Assembly (NCBI GenBank): GCA_965200355.1
Contig: OZ241351.1
Span: 3,596,001-3,660,000 of the forward strand
DNA length: 64,000 nucleotides
Source of the DNA: Bin18 sp965200355
GTDB taxonomy: Bacteria > Desulfobacterota > Binatia > Bin18
Reading direction: 5' to 3'
Positions 53,293-60,608 of the stretch are shown here, in pieces. The translations under genes and the position numbers were made by a program. The notes beneath the pieces were generated by a model. The model was not told the origin of the DNA and did no database searches. It worked only from the letters and a program-made list of their open reading frames with translations. Position 1 is the first letter of the stretch; each line of letters begins with the position of its first letter.

Positions 53293-53916
53293 ATGCTGTC
53301 AGCTCCCGACCTGGGCATTCTGATCTTCTCCAGCGTTGCGGCCTATCTGTGTGGCTCTATTCCAACCGGCGTGCTGCTCGCAAAGCGCCAGGGAATCGCG
53401 CTCCAGGAGGCGGGGAGCGGGAACGTGGGGGCCACCAATGTTGCGCGGACAGCCGGGAAAAAAGCAGGCATCCTGACCCTCATGGGAGATGTGGGCAAAG
53501 GGCTCTTCCCTATTCTCATTCTCCGCTGGCTGGGATTCGGCGAGGTTGTTCAGGCCAGTGCTGCCGTCATGGCAACCCTGGGCCATCTTTTTCCTGTTTT
53601 CCTCCGTTTTGTGGGTGGCAAGGGGGTGGCGACAGGGCTCGGCGTTTTTTTGGGTCTCGCGCCAGCGGCCATCCTGGCCGCCCTGCTTGGTTTTGCCCTG
53701 GTGTTTGCGGTGTTCCGCATTGTCTCGCTTGCGTCTCTCGTGGCAGCCGCACTGACCCCCTGTCTCATTTTCCTTTTCGCCTATCCACGCCCTGTTGTGC
53801 TTGCCGGCTGCGTGGTCGCCGGGCTGATTATTGTCCGTCATCACGAGAATATCGGGCGTTTGCTGAAAGGCGAGGAGCAAAAGTTTCGGACCGGAAAATC
53901 CACTTCTTCTGCCTAA
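53293..53916 (+). CDS. plsY: Acyl-phosphate:glycerol-3-phosphate acyltransferase PlsY
   Basis: 207 residues, five or so membrane helices. LCGSIPTGVLLAKRQGIALQEAGSGNVGATNVARTAGKKAG contains the SGNxGATNxxR signature, then GHLFPVFLRFVGGKGVATGLG and VVRHHENIGRLL-like IVRHHENIGRLLKGEE. It starts membrane phospholipid synthesis by acylating glycerol-3-phosphate. ATG 53266 is possible; 53293 gives a normal N-terminus. Confidence 0.93.
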   Translation: MLSAPDLGILIFSSVAAYLCGSIPTGVLLAKRQGIALQEAGSGNVGATNVARTAGKKAGILTLMGDVGKGLFPILILRWLGFGEVVQASAAVMATLGHLFPVFLRFVGGKGVATGLGVFLGLAPAAILAALLGFALVFAVFRIVSLASLVAAALTPCLIFLFAYPRPVVLAGCVVAGLIIVRHHENIGRLLKGEEQKFRTGKSTSSA

Positions 53917-53929
53917 AAAAAGAGCGCTG

Positions 53930-53948
53930 CTCGTGAAATAGGCACGAG
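53930..53948. promoter_or_regulatory. Inverted repeat CTCGTG-N7-CACGAG upstream of the sigma-54 promoter
   Basis: Perfect 6-bp arms about 60 nt upstream of the -24 element. Position suits an enhancer-binding protein such as NtrC, although the sequence only loosely resembles the GCACC/GGTGC NtrC dyad. Confidence 0.35.
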
Positions 53949-54006
53949 GCAGCCGGCCTCTATGCGATTTCTTGAGCAATTTTCTGCGCCCGAGGCCCGT
54001 GCAGAC

Positions 54007-54021
54007 TGGCACCTGCCTTGC
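54007..54021 (+). promoter_or_regulatory. Sigma-54 (-24/-12) promoter for glnB-glnA
   Basis: TGGCAC-CTGCC-TTGC matches the consensus TGGCAC-N5-TTGC with exact spacing. Predicted start is near 54033, leaving a leader of about 95 nt before glnB. Sigma-54 control with NtrC is the usual rule for nitrogen genes. Confidence 0.8.
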
Positions 54022-54031
54022 TTATCTCTAT

Positions 54032-54060
54032 GAGGGTGTCGTCAGGCGGCTGACACCCTC
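54032..54060 (+). other. Hairpin at the predicted 5' end of the glnBA transcript
   Basis: Arms GAGGGTGTC/GACACCCTC, 9 bp, loop 11 nt. It starts at the predicted transcription start and has no T tract, so it may protect the mRNA 5' end; alternatively it ends plsY transcripts. Confidence 0.45.
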
Positions 54061-54128
54061 CGCAGTACGCCTGTCCGCTTTACATGTTGCATATTTTATT
54101 TTAGATGAGGGCCAGAGAGGGGAGTCAG

Positions 54129-54476
54129 ATGGGCACAATGAAAAAAGTTGAAGCGATTATTAAGCCGTTCAAGCTGGACGAAGTGAAAGAGGGTCTGAAT
54201 GCCAGCGGCCTGTCCGGGCTCACCGTGAGCGAGGTCAAGGGTTTTGGTCGCCAAAAGGGGCATACCGAACTCTACCGGGGGGCCGAATACGTGGTCGATT
54301 TTCTCCCCAAGATCAAGCTAGAAATTATTGTCAGAGAGGAACAGGTGGCCACGGTTGTCGAGACCATTCAGGAAGCCGCCAAAACGGGACGCATCGGAGA
54401 CGGCAAAATTTTTGTGAATTCGGTTGAGGAAGTCATCCGTATACGAACAGGTGAGCGCGGGGAAGACGCACTGTAA
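54129..54476 (+). CDS. glnB: Nitrogen regulatory protein P-II
   Basis: 115 residues. MKKVEAIIKPFKLDEVKEGL, VSEVKGFGRQKGHTELYRGAEYVVDFLPK with the T-loop uridylylation Tyr in TELYRGAEY, and IGDGKIFVNSVEEVIRIRTGE. It senses 2-oxoglutarate and ATP/ADP and controls glutamine synthetase adenylylation and NtrB. The ATG at 54129 has GAGGGGAG 5 nt upstream. It precedes glnA by 61 nt. Confidence 0.95.
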   Translation: MGTMKKVEAIIKPFKLDEVKEGLNASGLSGLTVSEVKGFGRQKGHTELYRGAEYVVDFLPKIKLEIIVREEQVATVVETIQEAAKTGRIGDGKIFVNSVEEVIRIRTGERGEDAL

Positions 54477-54537
54477 GGCCACCCACGGCCATCTGCATGG
54501 GATACCATTCGCTAACGTAAGGAGGAAAAGAGTCACT

Positions 54538-55950
54538 ATGACGCCACAAGAAGCGATTGCTCTGGCAAAGGAACAGGGGGCTGAGTTAGTGGACCTCAAG
54601 TTCATGGACTTGATCGGCACCTGGCAACATTTCACCATCCCGATGAGTGAATATGACCTGGACCTGTTTGAAGACGGGTCCGGCTTTGACGGCTCCTCGA
54701 TTCGTGGTTGGCAACCGATTAACGCCTCGGACATGCTGGTCATGCCCGACCCCAGTACCGCGGTCATGGACCCGTTCTGTGAAAAGCCAACCCTGAGCTT
54801 ACTCGGGAATATCGTGGACCCGATCACCCGTGAGCCGTACTCACGCGACCCACGTGGCATTGCCAAGAAGGCCGAAGCCTACGTCCAGTCCGGCGGCTTC
54901 GGCGAAGTGGCGTATTTCGGGCCTGAGCCGGAATTTTTCATTCTCGACGAAGTTCGCTTCGACCAGAACGCCTACGAAGGCTATTATCACGTCAATTCGG
55001 TTGAAGGGGTCTGGAACTCCGGTCGGGAAGAAGGACCCAATCTGGGCTATAAGCCCCGCCACAAAGAAGGCTATTTCCCGGTGTCGCCCCTTGACTCGTA
55101 TCAAGACATCCGGACTGAGATGGTGCAGATGATGGAGCAGGTGGGGATTCGGGTTGAGAAGCACCACCACGAGGTGGCCACCGCCGGCCAGGCGGAAATC
55201 GATCTGCGCTTCCTGCCCCTGGTCCAAATGGCCGATGCCCTGCAATGGTATAAATATATTGTGAAGAACGTGGCCAAAAAGCATGGGAAAACCGCGACCT
55301 TTATGCCCAAGCCGGTCTTTGGTGATAATGGCTCGGGCATGCACACCCACCAGTCGGTCTGGAAAGACGGCAATCCGCTCTTCGCCGGTGACGGCTATGG
55401 CGGCATGAGCGAATTTGCCATGCACTATATTGCCGGTATCTTGGCCCACGCTCCGGCCATTTGCGCTTTTGCTGCTCCAACGGCCAATTCCTATCGTCGC
55501 CTGGTGCCGGGATTTGAAGCGCCGGTCAACTTGGCCTACTCCTCCCGCAACCGTTCGGCCGCGGTGCGTATTCCCATGTATTCCATGAGTCCCAAGGCAA
55601 AGCGTATTGAGGTGCGCTTCCCGGATGCCACGAGTAATGGCTATCTGGCCTTTTCCGCCATGCTGATGGCCGGTCTCGACGGGGTTGAGCGCAGACTGAA
55701 CCCCGGCGACCCCCTGGATAAAGACATCTACGCCCTGACCCCAGAAGAGATGTCCAATGTCCCCTCGGTGCCCGGCTCACTACCGGAGGCCCTGAACGCC
55801 TTGGAAAAAGACCACGACTTCCTGCTCAAGGGCGACGTGTTTACCCAGGACGTGGTAGAGACGTGGATCGAATACAAACGGACCCAGGAGATTGACGAAC
55901 TCCGCCTGCGGCCTCACCCGTATGAATTTGCGCTGTATTACGACGCCTGA
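54538..55950 (+). CDS. glnA: Glutamine synthetase type I
   Basis: 470 residues. FEDGSGFDGSSIRGW, FGPEPEFFILDEV, NGSGMHTHQSVW, PTANSYRRLVPGFEAPV, RIEVRFPDATSNGYLAFSAML. The segment DKDIYALTPEE holds the tyrosine adenylylated in GSI-beta enzymes, so GlnE-type control is likely. AGGAGG lies 10 nt before the ATG. A strong terminator follows. With glnB it forms an NtrC/sigma-54-controlled nitrogen unit. Confidence 0.97.
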   Translation: MTPQEAIALAKEQGAELVDLKFMDLIGTWQHFTIPMSEYDLDLFEDGSGFDGSSIRGWQPINASDMLVMPDPSTAVMDPFCEKPTLSLLGNIVDPITREPYSRDPRGIAKKAEAYVQSGGFGEVAYFGPEPEFFILDEVRFDQNAYEGYYHVNSVEGVWNSGREEGPNLGYKPRHKEGYFPVSPLDSYQDIRTEMVQMMEQVGIRVEKHHHEVATAGQAEIDLRFLPLVQMADALQWYKYIVKNVAKKHGKTATFMPKPVFGDNGSGMHTHQSVWKDGNPLFAGDGYGGMSEFAMHYIAGILAHAPAICAFAAPTANSYRRLVPGFEAPVNLAYSSRNRSAAVRIPMYSMSPKAKRIEVRFPDATSNGYLAFSAMLMAGLDGVERRLNPGDPLDKDIYALTPEEMSNVPSVPGSLPEALNALEKDHDFLLKGDVFTQDVVETWIEYKRTQEIDELRLRPHPYEFALYYDA

Positions 55951-55973
55951 GTCGGCGATGCAGCCTTGCGCAC

Positions 55974-56009
55974 AAGCCCTGGAGGATGGGAGTCTTCCAG
56001 GGCTTTTTT
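55974..56009 (+). terminator. Rho-independent terminator after glnA
   Basis: Arms AAGCCCTGGA (55974-55983) and TCCAGGGCTT (55996-56005), 12-nt loop, followed by a T6 run. Confidence 0.92.
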
Positions 56010-56123
56010 CTTGGGCCGTCCCGCGCAACAGCTTGACAAAGCACGGTGGCTCAGGCAGACAAGGGTGGCGTAAACACGCTGGTTTACTCAAAAATCAGAC
56101 CAACCAAACAAGGAGAAGAATCT

Positions 56124-57065
56124 ATGCTGCTTGATGGAAGAGTCGCTATTGTGACAGGAGCCGGACGGGGAATTGGCCGTGAAGAAGCCCTGCTCCTCGC
56201 AAAAAACGGCGCCAAGGTGGTGGTCAACGATCTGGGTGGCAGCTTCGATGGCACGGGCGCGGATGACAGTCCGGCCCAACAGGTGGTTGATGAAATCACA
56301 GCCGCGGGCGGGGAAGCCGTGGCAAATTTTGAGAGCGTCACGGACTTCGCAGCGGCCAAACGGATTGTCGAATGCGCGCTCGATTCCTTTGGCAAGCTCA
56401 ACATTCTCGTCAACAATGCCGGCATCCTGCGCGACCGGATGATCTTCAATATGTCCGAAGACGAGTGGGACGCGGTCCTGAACGTCCACTTGAAAGGGTC
56501 TTTCAACTGTGCCCGCCACGCCTGCGAATACTGGCGTGAGCAGCATAAACAGGGCAATCTTTTGAATGGCCGGGTGATTAACACCTCTTCGGACGCCGGT
56601 CTGCTGGGCAGCCCCGGTCAACCCAACTACGGCCCGGCAAAAGCGGCCCTGGCCACTATGGCCATCATCGTTGACCGAGAAATGCAGAAATATGGCGTCA
56701 CCGGCAATGCCATCGCCCCGCTTGCCCGTACCCGGATGACCGTAGATGCAACCCCGCAGACCGCCGGCTTGATGGCCGGGCCGGAAGAAGAAGGCGCGCA
56801 CGATTATTTTGATCCCGCCCATATTGCGCCGTTAGTCGCTTGGTTAGCGAGCGAGGACGCGGCGCATGTTCATGGCGAAGTGTTTCGCGTGGGTGGCGGC
56901 TGTGTGTGGCTGATGCAGGGCTGGCACTCGGTCGGAACGGTCAAGAGAAAAGGGGCACCCTGGGACGCAACCGAGCTGGGCGAACATCTCAAGGTCGAAC
57001 TGGCCAAGGGCAACACGGCCAAAGAAGACCTGGGAGCAGTCTTCAAGTCCCTCAAACAGGACTGA
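56124..57065 (+). CDS. Short-chain dehydrogenase/reductase (3-hydroxyacyl-CoA dehydrogenase-like)
   Basis: 313 residues. NAD site VAIVTGAGRGIGREEALLLAKNGAKVVVNDLGG, NNAGILRD, catalytic Ser in VINTSSDAGLLG and Tyr/Lys in PNYGPAKAAL. The long loop after DLGG and the extended C-terminus resemble the dehydrogenase part of peroxisomal multifunctional enzyme type 2. AAGGAGAAG precedes the ATG. Probably fatty-acid or steroid-type beta-oxidation; substrate unknown. Confidence 0.88.
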   Translation: MLLDGRVAIVTGAGRGIGREEALLLAKNGAKVVVNDLGGSFDGTGADDSPAQQVVDEITAAGGEAVANFESVTDFAAAKRIVECALDSFGKLNILVNNAGILRDRMIFNMSEDEWDAVLNVHLKGSFNCARHACEYWREQHKQGNLLNGRVINTSSDAGLLGSPGQPNYGPAKAALATMAIIVDREMQKYGVTGNAIAPLARTRMTVDATPQTAGLMAGPEEEGAHDYFDPAHIAPLVAWLASEDAAHVHGEVFRVGGGCVWLMQGWHSVGTVKRKGAPWDATELGEHLKVELAKGNTAKEDLGAVFKSLKQD

Positions 57066-57164
57066 GCCACTGACATCAGACAGCCTGGACAAGAAGAGGC
57101 GGGCCGCCCCGTCCCTTCTTGTCCCTCTCTATTCCTCCTGAACATTCAGCACCCGGACATTCTT

Positions 57165-57656
57165 GTGAGCCAGCCATCTTCCTACAACATTCTGATTGTG
57201 TGTCATGCGAATACCAGCCGAAGCGTGATGGCGCATGTCCTCTTGGAAAAGATGTTGGCGGAGCGCGATGTCCGACATATTGACGTGCGCTCCGGTGGCA
57301 TCGCTATTTATGCCAGGGACGGCATGATCGCGTCCCTTGATGCCTATTTCATCTTGCAGGAGCACGGGATTCAGATAAGGCGCGACGAGTTCGTTTCAAC
57401 CGACCTCAAACGGCATCGGGAACTGGTTGCCAACGCCGACCTCATCCTGACCATGACGAACGAGCAGAAATCCATGCTCAACGCCTATCCCGAAGCAGAC
57501 GGCAAAGCCGCCTTTACGCTCAAGGAGTTTGCCGGTGAGCAGGGAGATATTGAGGACCCGGCCATGCAGGGCGAAGAGGCATTTCGGGCGCGCATGGTCG
57601 AAATCAAGCGCTGTCTTGAGCATTCTTTTGACGACCTGCTGCAACGCGCTGCGTGA
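57165..57656 (+). CDS. Low-molecular-weight protein-tyrosine-phosphatase-like protein
   Basis: 163 residues. The P-loop ILIVCHANTSRSVMAHVLL keeps C-x5-R-S, and EDPAMQGEEAFRARMVEIKR carries the general-acid DP motif. The loop reads CHANTSR in place of the usual CxGNICR. Such proteins are tyrosine phosphatases or arsenate reductase-like. Start is GTG with a weak ribosome site. The next gene starts within a few bases, so the three genes from here to the Nudix gene are probably cotranscribed. Confidence 0.82.
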   Translation: MSQPSSYNILIVCHANTSRSVMAHVLLEKMLAERDVRHIDVRSGGIAIYARDGMIASLDAYFILQEHGIQIRRDEFVSTDLKRHRELVANADLILTMTNEQKSMLNAYPEADGKAAFTLKEFAGEQGDIEDPAMQGEEAFRARMVEIKRCLEHSFDDLLQRAA

Positions 57657-57661
57657 CCGCC

Positions 57662-58096
57662 ATGTCGCAGACATCATCCTGGGCCGGTTTTACCAATCCG
57701 GCTGACGCTACGATCCGGGATATTCTCGCCACCCCGCGGACGATTGCCGTTGTCGGCTGCTCGCCCGACCCGCGTCGGGACAGCCATCAAATCGCCGCTC
57801 TGCTCAAAGCCAAGGGCCATACCATTATCCCGGTCAACCCGCACTGCCAGGAAGTGCTGGGCGAGCAATGTTTTCCGAGCCTGCACGCCGTACCGACACG
57901 CATAGAGATGGTTGACGTATTCCGACGCTCGCAGTTCGTCGGTCAAGTCGCCGAGGAATCCATCGCCCTGGGCGCGTCCATACTGTGGCTGCAATTAGGC
58001 GTCATTGACCCTGCCGCGGCACACCGGGCACATGAGGCAGGGCTCACCGTGATTATGGACCGCTGCCCGGCGATTGAATACCGGCGGCTGTTTTAG
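57662..58096 (+). CDS. CoA-binding (succinyl-CoA synthetase-like) domain protein, YccU type
   Basis: About 144 residues of a Rossmann CoA-binding domain: TIAVVGCSPDPRRDSHQIAALL, GHTIIPVNPHCQEVLGEQCFPSL, VDVFRRSQFVGQVAEESIALG, WLQLGVIDPAAAHRAHEAGLTVIMDRCPAIEY. A GTG at 57653 overlaps the previous stop. Function unknown; family binds CoA. Confidence 0.88.
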   Translation: MSQTSSWAGFTNPADATIRDILATPRTIAVVGCSPDPRRDSHQIAALLKAKGHTIIPVNPHCQEVLGEQCFPSLHAVPTRIEMVDVFRRSQFVGQVAEESIALGASILWLQLGVIDPAAAHRAHEAGLTVIMDRCPAIEYRRLF

Positions 58097-58105
58097 CGTT
58101 GCGTT

Positions 58106-58672
58106 ATGTCAGATTCACCACCGAGCATACTCAAGCCCTGGCAGCGTCTCGACTCTGAAACCGTCTATTCGTGTCGCATCTTCTCACTGCAAAAGAACCG
58201 TTCCCGTTCGCCCCGGACCAACAAGGAGCATGATTTCTTCGTGCTCGACAGCGGCGATTGGGTCAATATCATACCCGTCACCGCCGATGACCACGTGGTT
58301 TTGATCCGCCAATACCGGCACGGGACCGAGGATTTCACGCTCGAAATTCCCGGCGGCATGGTTGACCGTGACGACCCGTCACCCTTACACGCCGCTCGCC
58401 GCGAAATGCAGGAAGAGACCGGCTACGACTCGGATGACGTTATTCCGCTGGGCGCAATCCATCCCAACCCGGCCATTCAGGGCAACCGCTGTCATAGCTT
58501 TCTGGCCCGTCATGTTGAAAAACGCTTCGAGACGCACTTCGATACCACCGAGGAGACTGAAGTCACGCTTGCCCGGCTCGCCGATATTCCTGACCTCATC
58601 CGCTGGGGACAGATTACCCATGCGCTGGTTGTGGTCGCGTTTCACTGGTACGACCTGCTCAGGCGACCATAA
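58106..58672 (+). CDS. Nudix hydrolase, ADP-ribose pyrophosphatase-like
   Basis: 188 residues. The Nudix box is GGMVDRDDPSPLHAARREMQEETGY, with the REMQEETGY catalytic core intact. VVLIRQYRHGTEDFTLEIPGG upstream is typical of NUDT5/ADP-ribose pyrophosphatases. Confidence 0.88.
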   Translation: MSDSPPSILKPWQRLDSETVYSCRIFSLQKNRSRSPRTNKEHDFFVLDSGDWVNIIPVTADDHVVLIRQYRHGTEDFTLEIPGGMVDRDDPSPLHAARREMQEETGYDSDDVIPLGAIHPNPAIQGNRCHSFLARHVEKRFETHFDTTEETEVTLARLADIPDLIRWGQITHALVVVAFHWYDLLRRP

Positions 58673-58816
58673 GCGAGGCGAGCCTTCGGGCCAGCTTGGC
58701 CCCATCGGATGACGCTTCGCTCCTCCAACCTCCTCCTCTCCCCCTGGATCAACACCCTCCCTTACTTGACCCGCCCCACTGCTCCCTATATTCGATAATT
58801 GTCAAGTGACCGTAGA
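58673..58816. other. Intergenic stretch before leader element B
   Basis: No ORF. TTGACC near 58766 and TATATT near 58787 could be a promoter for the leader, although the spacing (15 nt) is short. Confidence 0.35.
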
Positions 58817-58973
58817 GACCCGATGTCGGGTCGCCTGCTGAATACGACAGCCAGTCGATATCCGGGAGTTTGGCCACTCGTGGATTGGCGAATAAGCAGG
58901 GCGTATCCCCATGTACTCTATGGTCACGTTGACACGGCCCGGCGCTCTTGCTGGGTCAGAAAAAGTCAGAAGG
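58817..58973 (+). ncRNA. Structured leader element, copy B (candidate cis-regulatory RNA)
   Basis: Counterpart of 35631-35786. Hairpin GACCCGA..TCGGGTC (58817-58832), GCTGAATA (58837), stem ATCCGGGAGT...ACTCGTGGAT (nine of ten pairs), GGCGAATAAGCAGGGC (58887), a CAT/ATG mini-stem and ACGGCCCGGC (58934) in the hairpin CCCGGC-GCTCTT-GCTGGG. The last block is exactly 48 nt before the ATG at 58982, as in copy A. The middle stem has a different sequence from copy A but still pairs, so secondary structure appears to be under selection. Confidence 0.6.
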
Positions 58974-58981
58974 GGGTGACC

Positions 58982-59302
58982 ATGGGAGTGTTCGTGAGAG
59001 TTCTAGGACTGGTAGGGGCTCTGATCGTTTTTTCCAGTTGCGCAGCGCAAGTGAAGACGGCCCCGGTTGGCGGAAGCCGCGCGGATGGAACGCTTAAAAT
59101 CGCCTACGAGTATGGCTTGTTCCAAGTCCCAGAAGTCAACTGGACGGAAGCCGACCAACAGGCGCGGGACCGCTGCTCGCGCTGGGGGTATGCCGACGCG
59201 GAGCGGTTCGGAGGCGAAATGAGACAATGCCTTGAAAGAAGCGGTTCTGGTTGTCTACGCTGGCTTGTGACCGTTGAATATCAATGCTCAGGGATGATAT
59301 AG
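58982..59302 (+). CDS. YecR-like lipoprotein
   Basis: 106 residues. Signal peptide with lipobox FSSC (LVGALIVFSSCAAQ), then the YecR pattern GGSRADGTLKIAYEYGLF, VNWTEADQQARDRC, RWGYADAERFGG and LVTVEYQC. YecR proteins occur in the flagellar regulon of E. coli and in phages; no flagellar or phage gene is nearby. AAGGGGG lies 5 nt before the ATG. Translation begins just downstream of leader element B. Confidence 0.8.
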   Translation: MGVFVRVLGLVGALIVFSSCAAQVKTAPVGGSRADGTLKIAYEYGLFQVPEVNWTEADQQARDRCSRWGYADAERFGGEMRQCLERSGSGCLRWLVTVEYQCSGMI

Positions 59303-59334
59303 AAAAGTGACATTCAGCAAGCAAAAGGAGCACC

Positions 59335-59417
59335 ATGAACTATGAGACTATTGGCCTCATTGGTGGGCTTTTGCGATGGTCGGTGGAACGGCGTGGCTGA
59401 TTGTCAGGTCCATGTGA
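59335..59417 (+). pseudogene. Tiny membrane-peptide ORF with a probable 1-nt deletion
   Basis: AAAGGAG lies 6 nt before the ATG. As read, the frame gives 21 residues to TGA at 59400. Adding one T to the TTTT run at 59369 gives MNYETIGLIGGLFAMVGG then TAWLIVRSM, a 27-residue glycine-rich single-helix peptide, with stop at 59417. It is immediately downstream of the YecR-like gene. It may be a real small membrane protein with a sequencing or genuine deletion. Confidence 0.45.
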
Positions 59418-59427
59418 GCGATACGCA

Positions 59428-60501
59428 TCAGCCCAGCTTTTCCCGCACCAGCCGGCCCATCTCCTGACAGCCCACCACGCGGCACTCGGGCTGGGCAATA
59501 TCCGGCGTGCGGTAGCCATTGCCCAACACCTGATCGACCGCTTCTTCAATGGCTTGGGCGGCCTCGTCTTGACCAAAGGACAGGCGCAGCATGAGCGCGG
59601 TGGACAGAATCATGGCCAGCGGGTTGGCCTTGTCTTGGCCGGCAATGTCCGGCGCTGTGCCGTGAATCGGCTCAAACAGCCCGCGGCTGCCCTCACCGAG
59701 CGACGCAGACGGCAGCAGGCCCATGGACCCGGCCAGCATGGAGGCCTCGTCGGTTAAAATATCGCCAAACATATTTTCCGCGGCAATCACGTCAAAGTCC
59801 GCCGGCCGTCGGATCAGGTGCATCGACATGGCATCCACCAACACGTCTTCGTATTCGACATCAGGGTACTCTTGGGCGACTTCATTGGCGACTTCGCGCC
59901 ACATACGTGAGGACGCCATGATGTTGGCCTTATCGACTGAGGTCAGCTTCTTGCGCCGCTTCCGCGCCAAGTCGAAAGAGGCCCGCATCAGGCGCTCGAC
60001 TTCTCCCTCGGTATAGAAAATCGTATCAACCGCCTCCCGCCCGGACGGTCCGGTCCGGCGTTCGCTCGGCCGGCCGTAATAGACGCCTCCGGTCAGCTCG
60101 CGGACGACCATGAGGTCCACGCCGGCCAAAACTTCGGGTTTCAAGGTTGAGGCGTGCAACAGATGGCGGTTGACCTGGACCGGCCGCAGGTTGGCGAAAA
60201 GGGCCAGCTCTTTGCGCAGCCCGAGAATAGCCTGCTCGGGTCGAACCGATGCCTTCGGGTCGTCCCACTTCGGCCCGCCAACAGCACCGAGCAGGACGGC
60301 ATCGCTTTCTTTGGCAAGCCGCAGGGCCGAGTCCGTCAGGGCCACGCCGTGTTCGTCAATCGAGCAGCCACCGGCCAGAGCCGGCTCAAAAGAAAACGCA
60401 ATGCCAAAGCGTGAGCCAACAATCTTGAGCACCTGGATTGCCTCGTCCATGACCTCGGGACCAATGCCGTCTCCACTAAATACTGCGATATTATGCGCCA
60501 T
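59428..60501 (-). CDS. leuB: 3-isopropylmalate dehydrogenase
   Basis: 357 residues. VFSGDGIGPEVMDEAI, FANLRPVQVNRHLL, VVRELTGGVYYG, the Mg/NAD block VDAMSMHLIRRPADFDVIAAENMFGDILTDEASML and EPIHGTAPDIAGQDKANP. It oxidises and decarboxylates 3-isopropylmalate in leucine synthesis. 107 nt downstream of leuA; leuC/leuD are not in the window. Confidence 0.97.
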   Translation of the reverse strand: MAHNIAVFSGDGIGPEVMDEAIQVLKIVGSRFGIAFSFEPALAGGCSIDEHGVALTDSALRLAKESDAVLLGAVGGPKWDDPKASVRPEQAILGLRKELALFANLRPVQVNRHLLHASTLKPEVLAGVDLMVVRELTGGVYYGRPSERRTGPSGREAVDTIFYTEGEVERLMRASFDLARKRRKKLTSVDKANIMASSRMWREVANEVAQEYPDVEYEDVLVDAMSMHLIRRPADFDVIAAENMFGDILTDEASMLAGSMGLLPSASLGEGSRGLFEPIHGTAPDIAGQDKANPLAMILSTALMLRLSFGQDEAAQAIEEAVDQVLGNGYRTPDIAQPECRVVGCQEMGRLVREKLG

Positions 60502-60553
60502 ACTTTCTCCTTTACGTCGGTCAAATCCATCACAAACGAGAGTCCAAGCAAAG

Positions 60554-60577
60554 AGGGGCGACCGTCTGGCCGCCCCT
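60554..60577 (-). terminator. Hairpin between leuA and leuB
   Basis: Arms AGGGGCG/CGCCCCT (7 bp), 10-nt loop, followed on the minus strand by CTTTG. Probably attenuating or stabilising, as leuB has no other evident promoter. Confidence 0.45.
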
Positions 60578-60608
60578 TGATATGCACCCGTCGTCGCGTA
60601 GACGAGAC

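Noticed and set aside
53147..53300. Integration site (att) at tRNA-Pro
   Set aside because: No repeated tRNA 3' end, integrase or composition change next to it; plsY follows directly.
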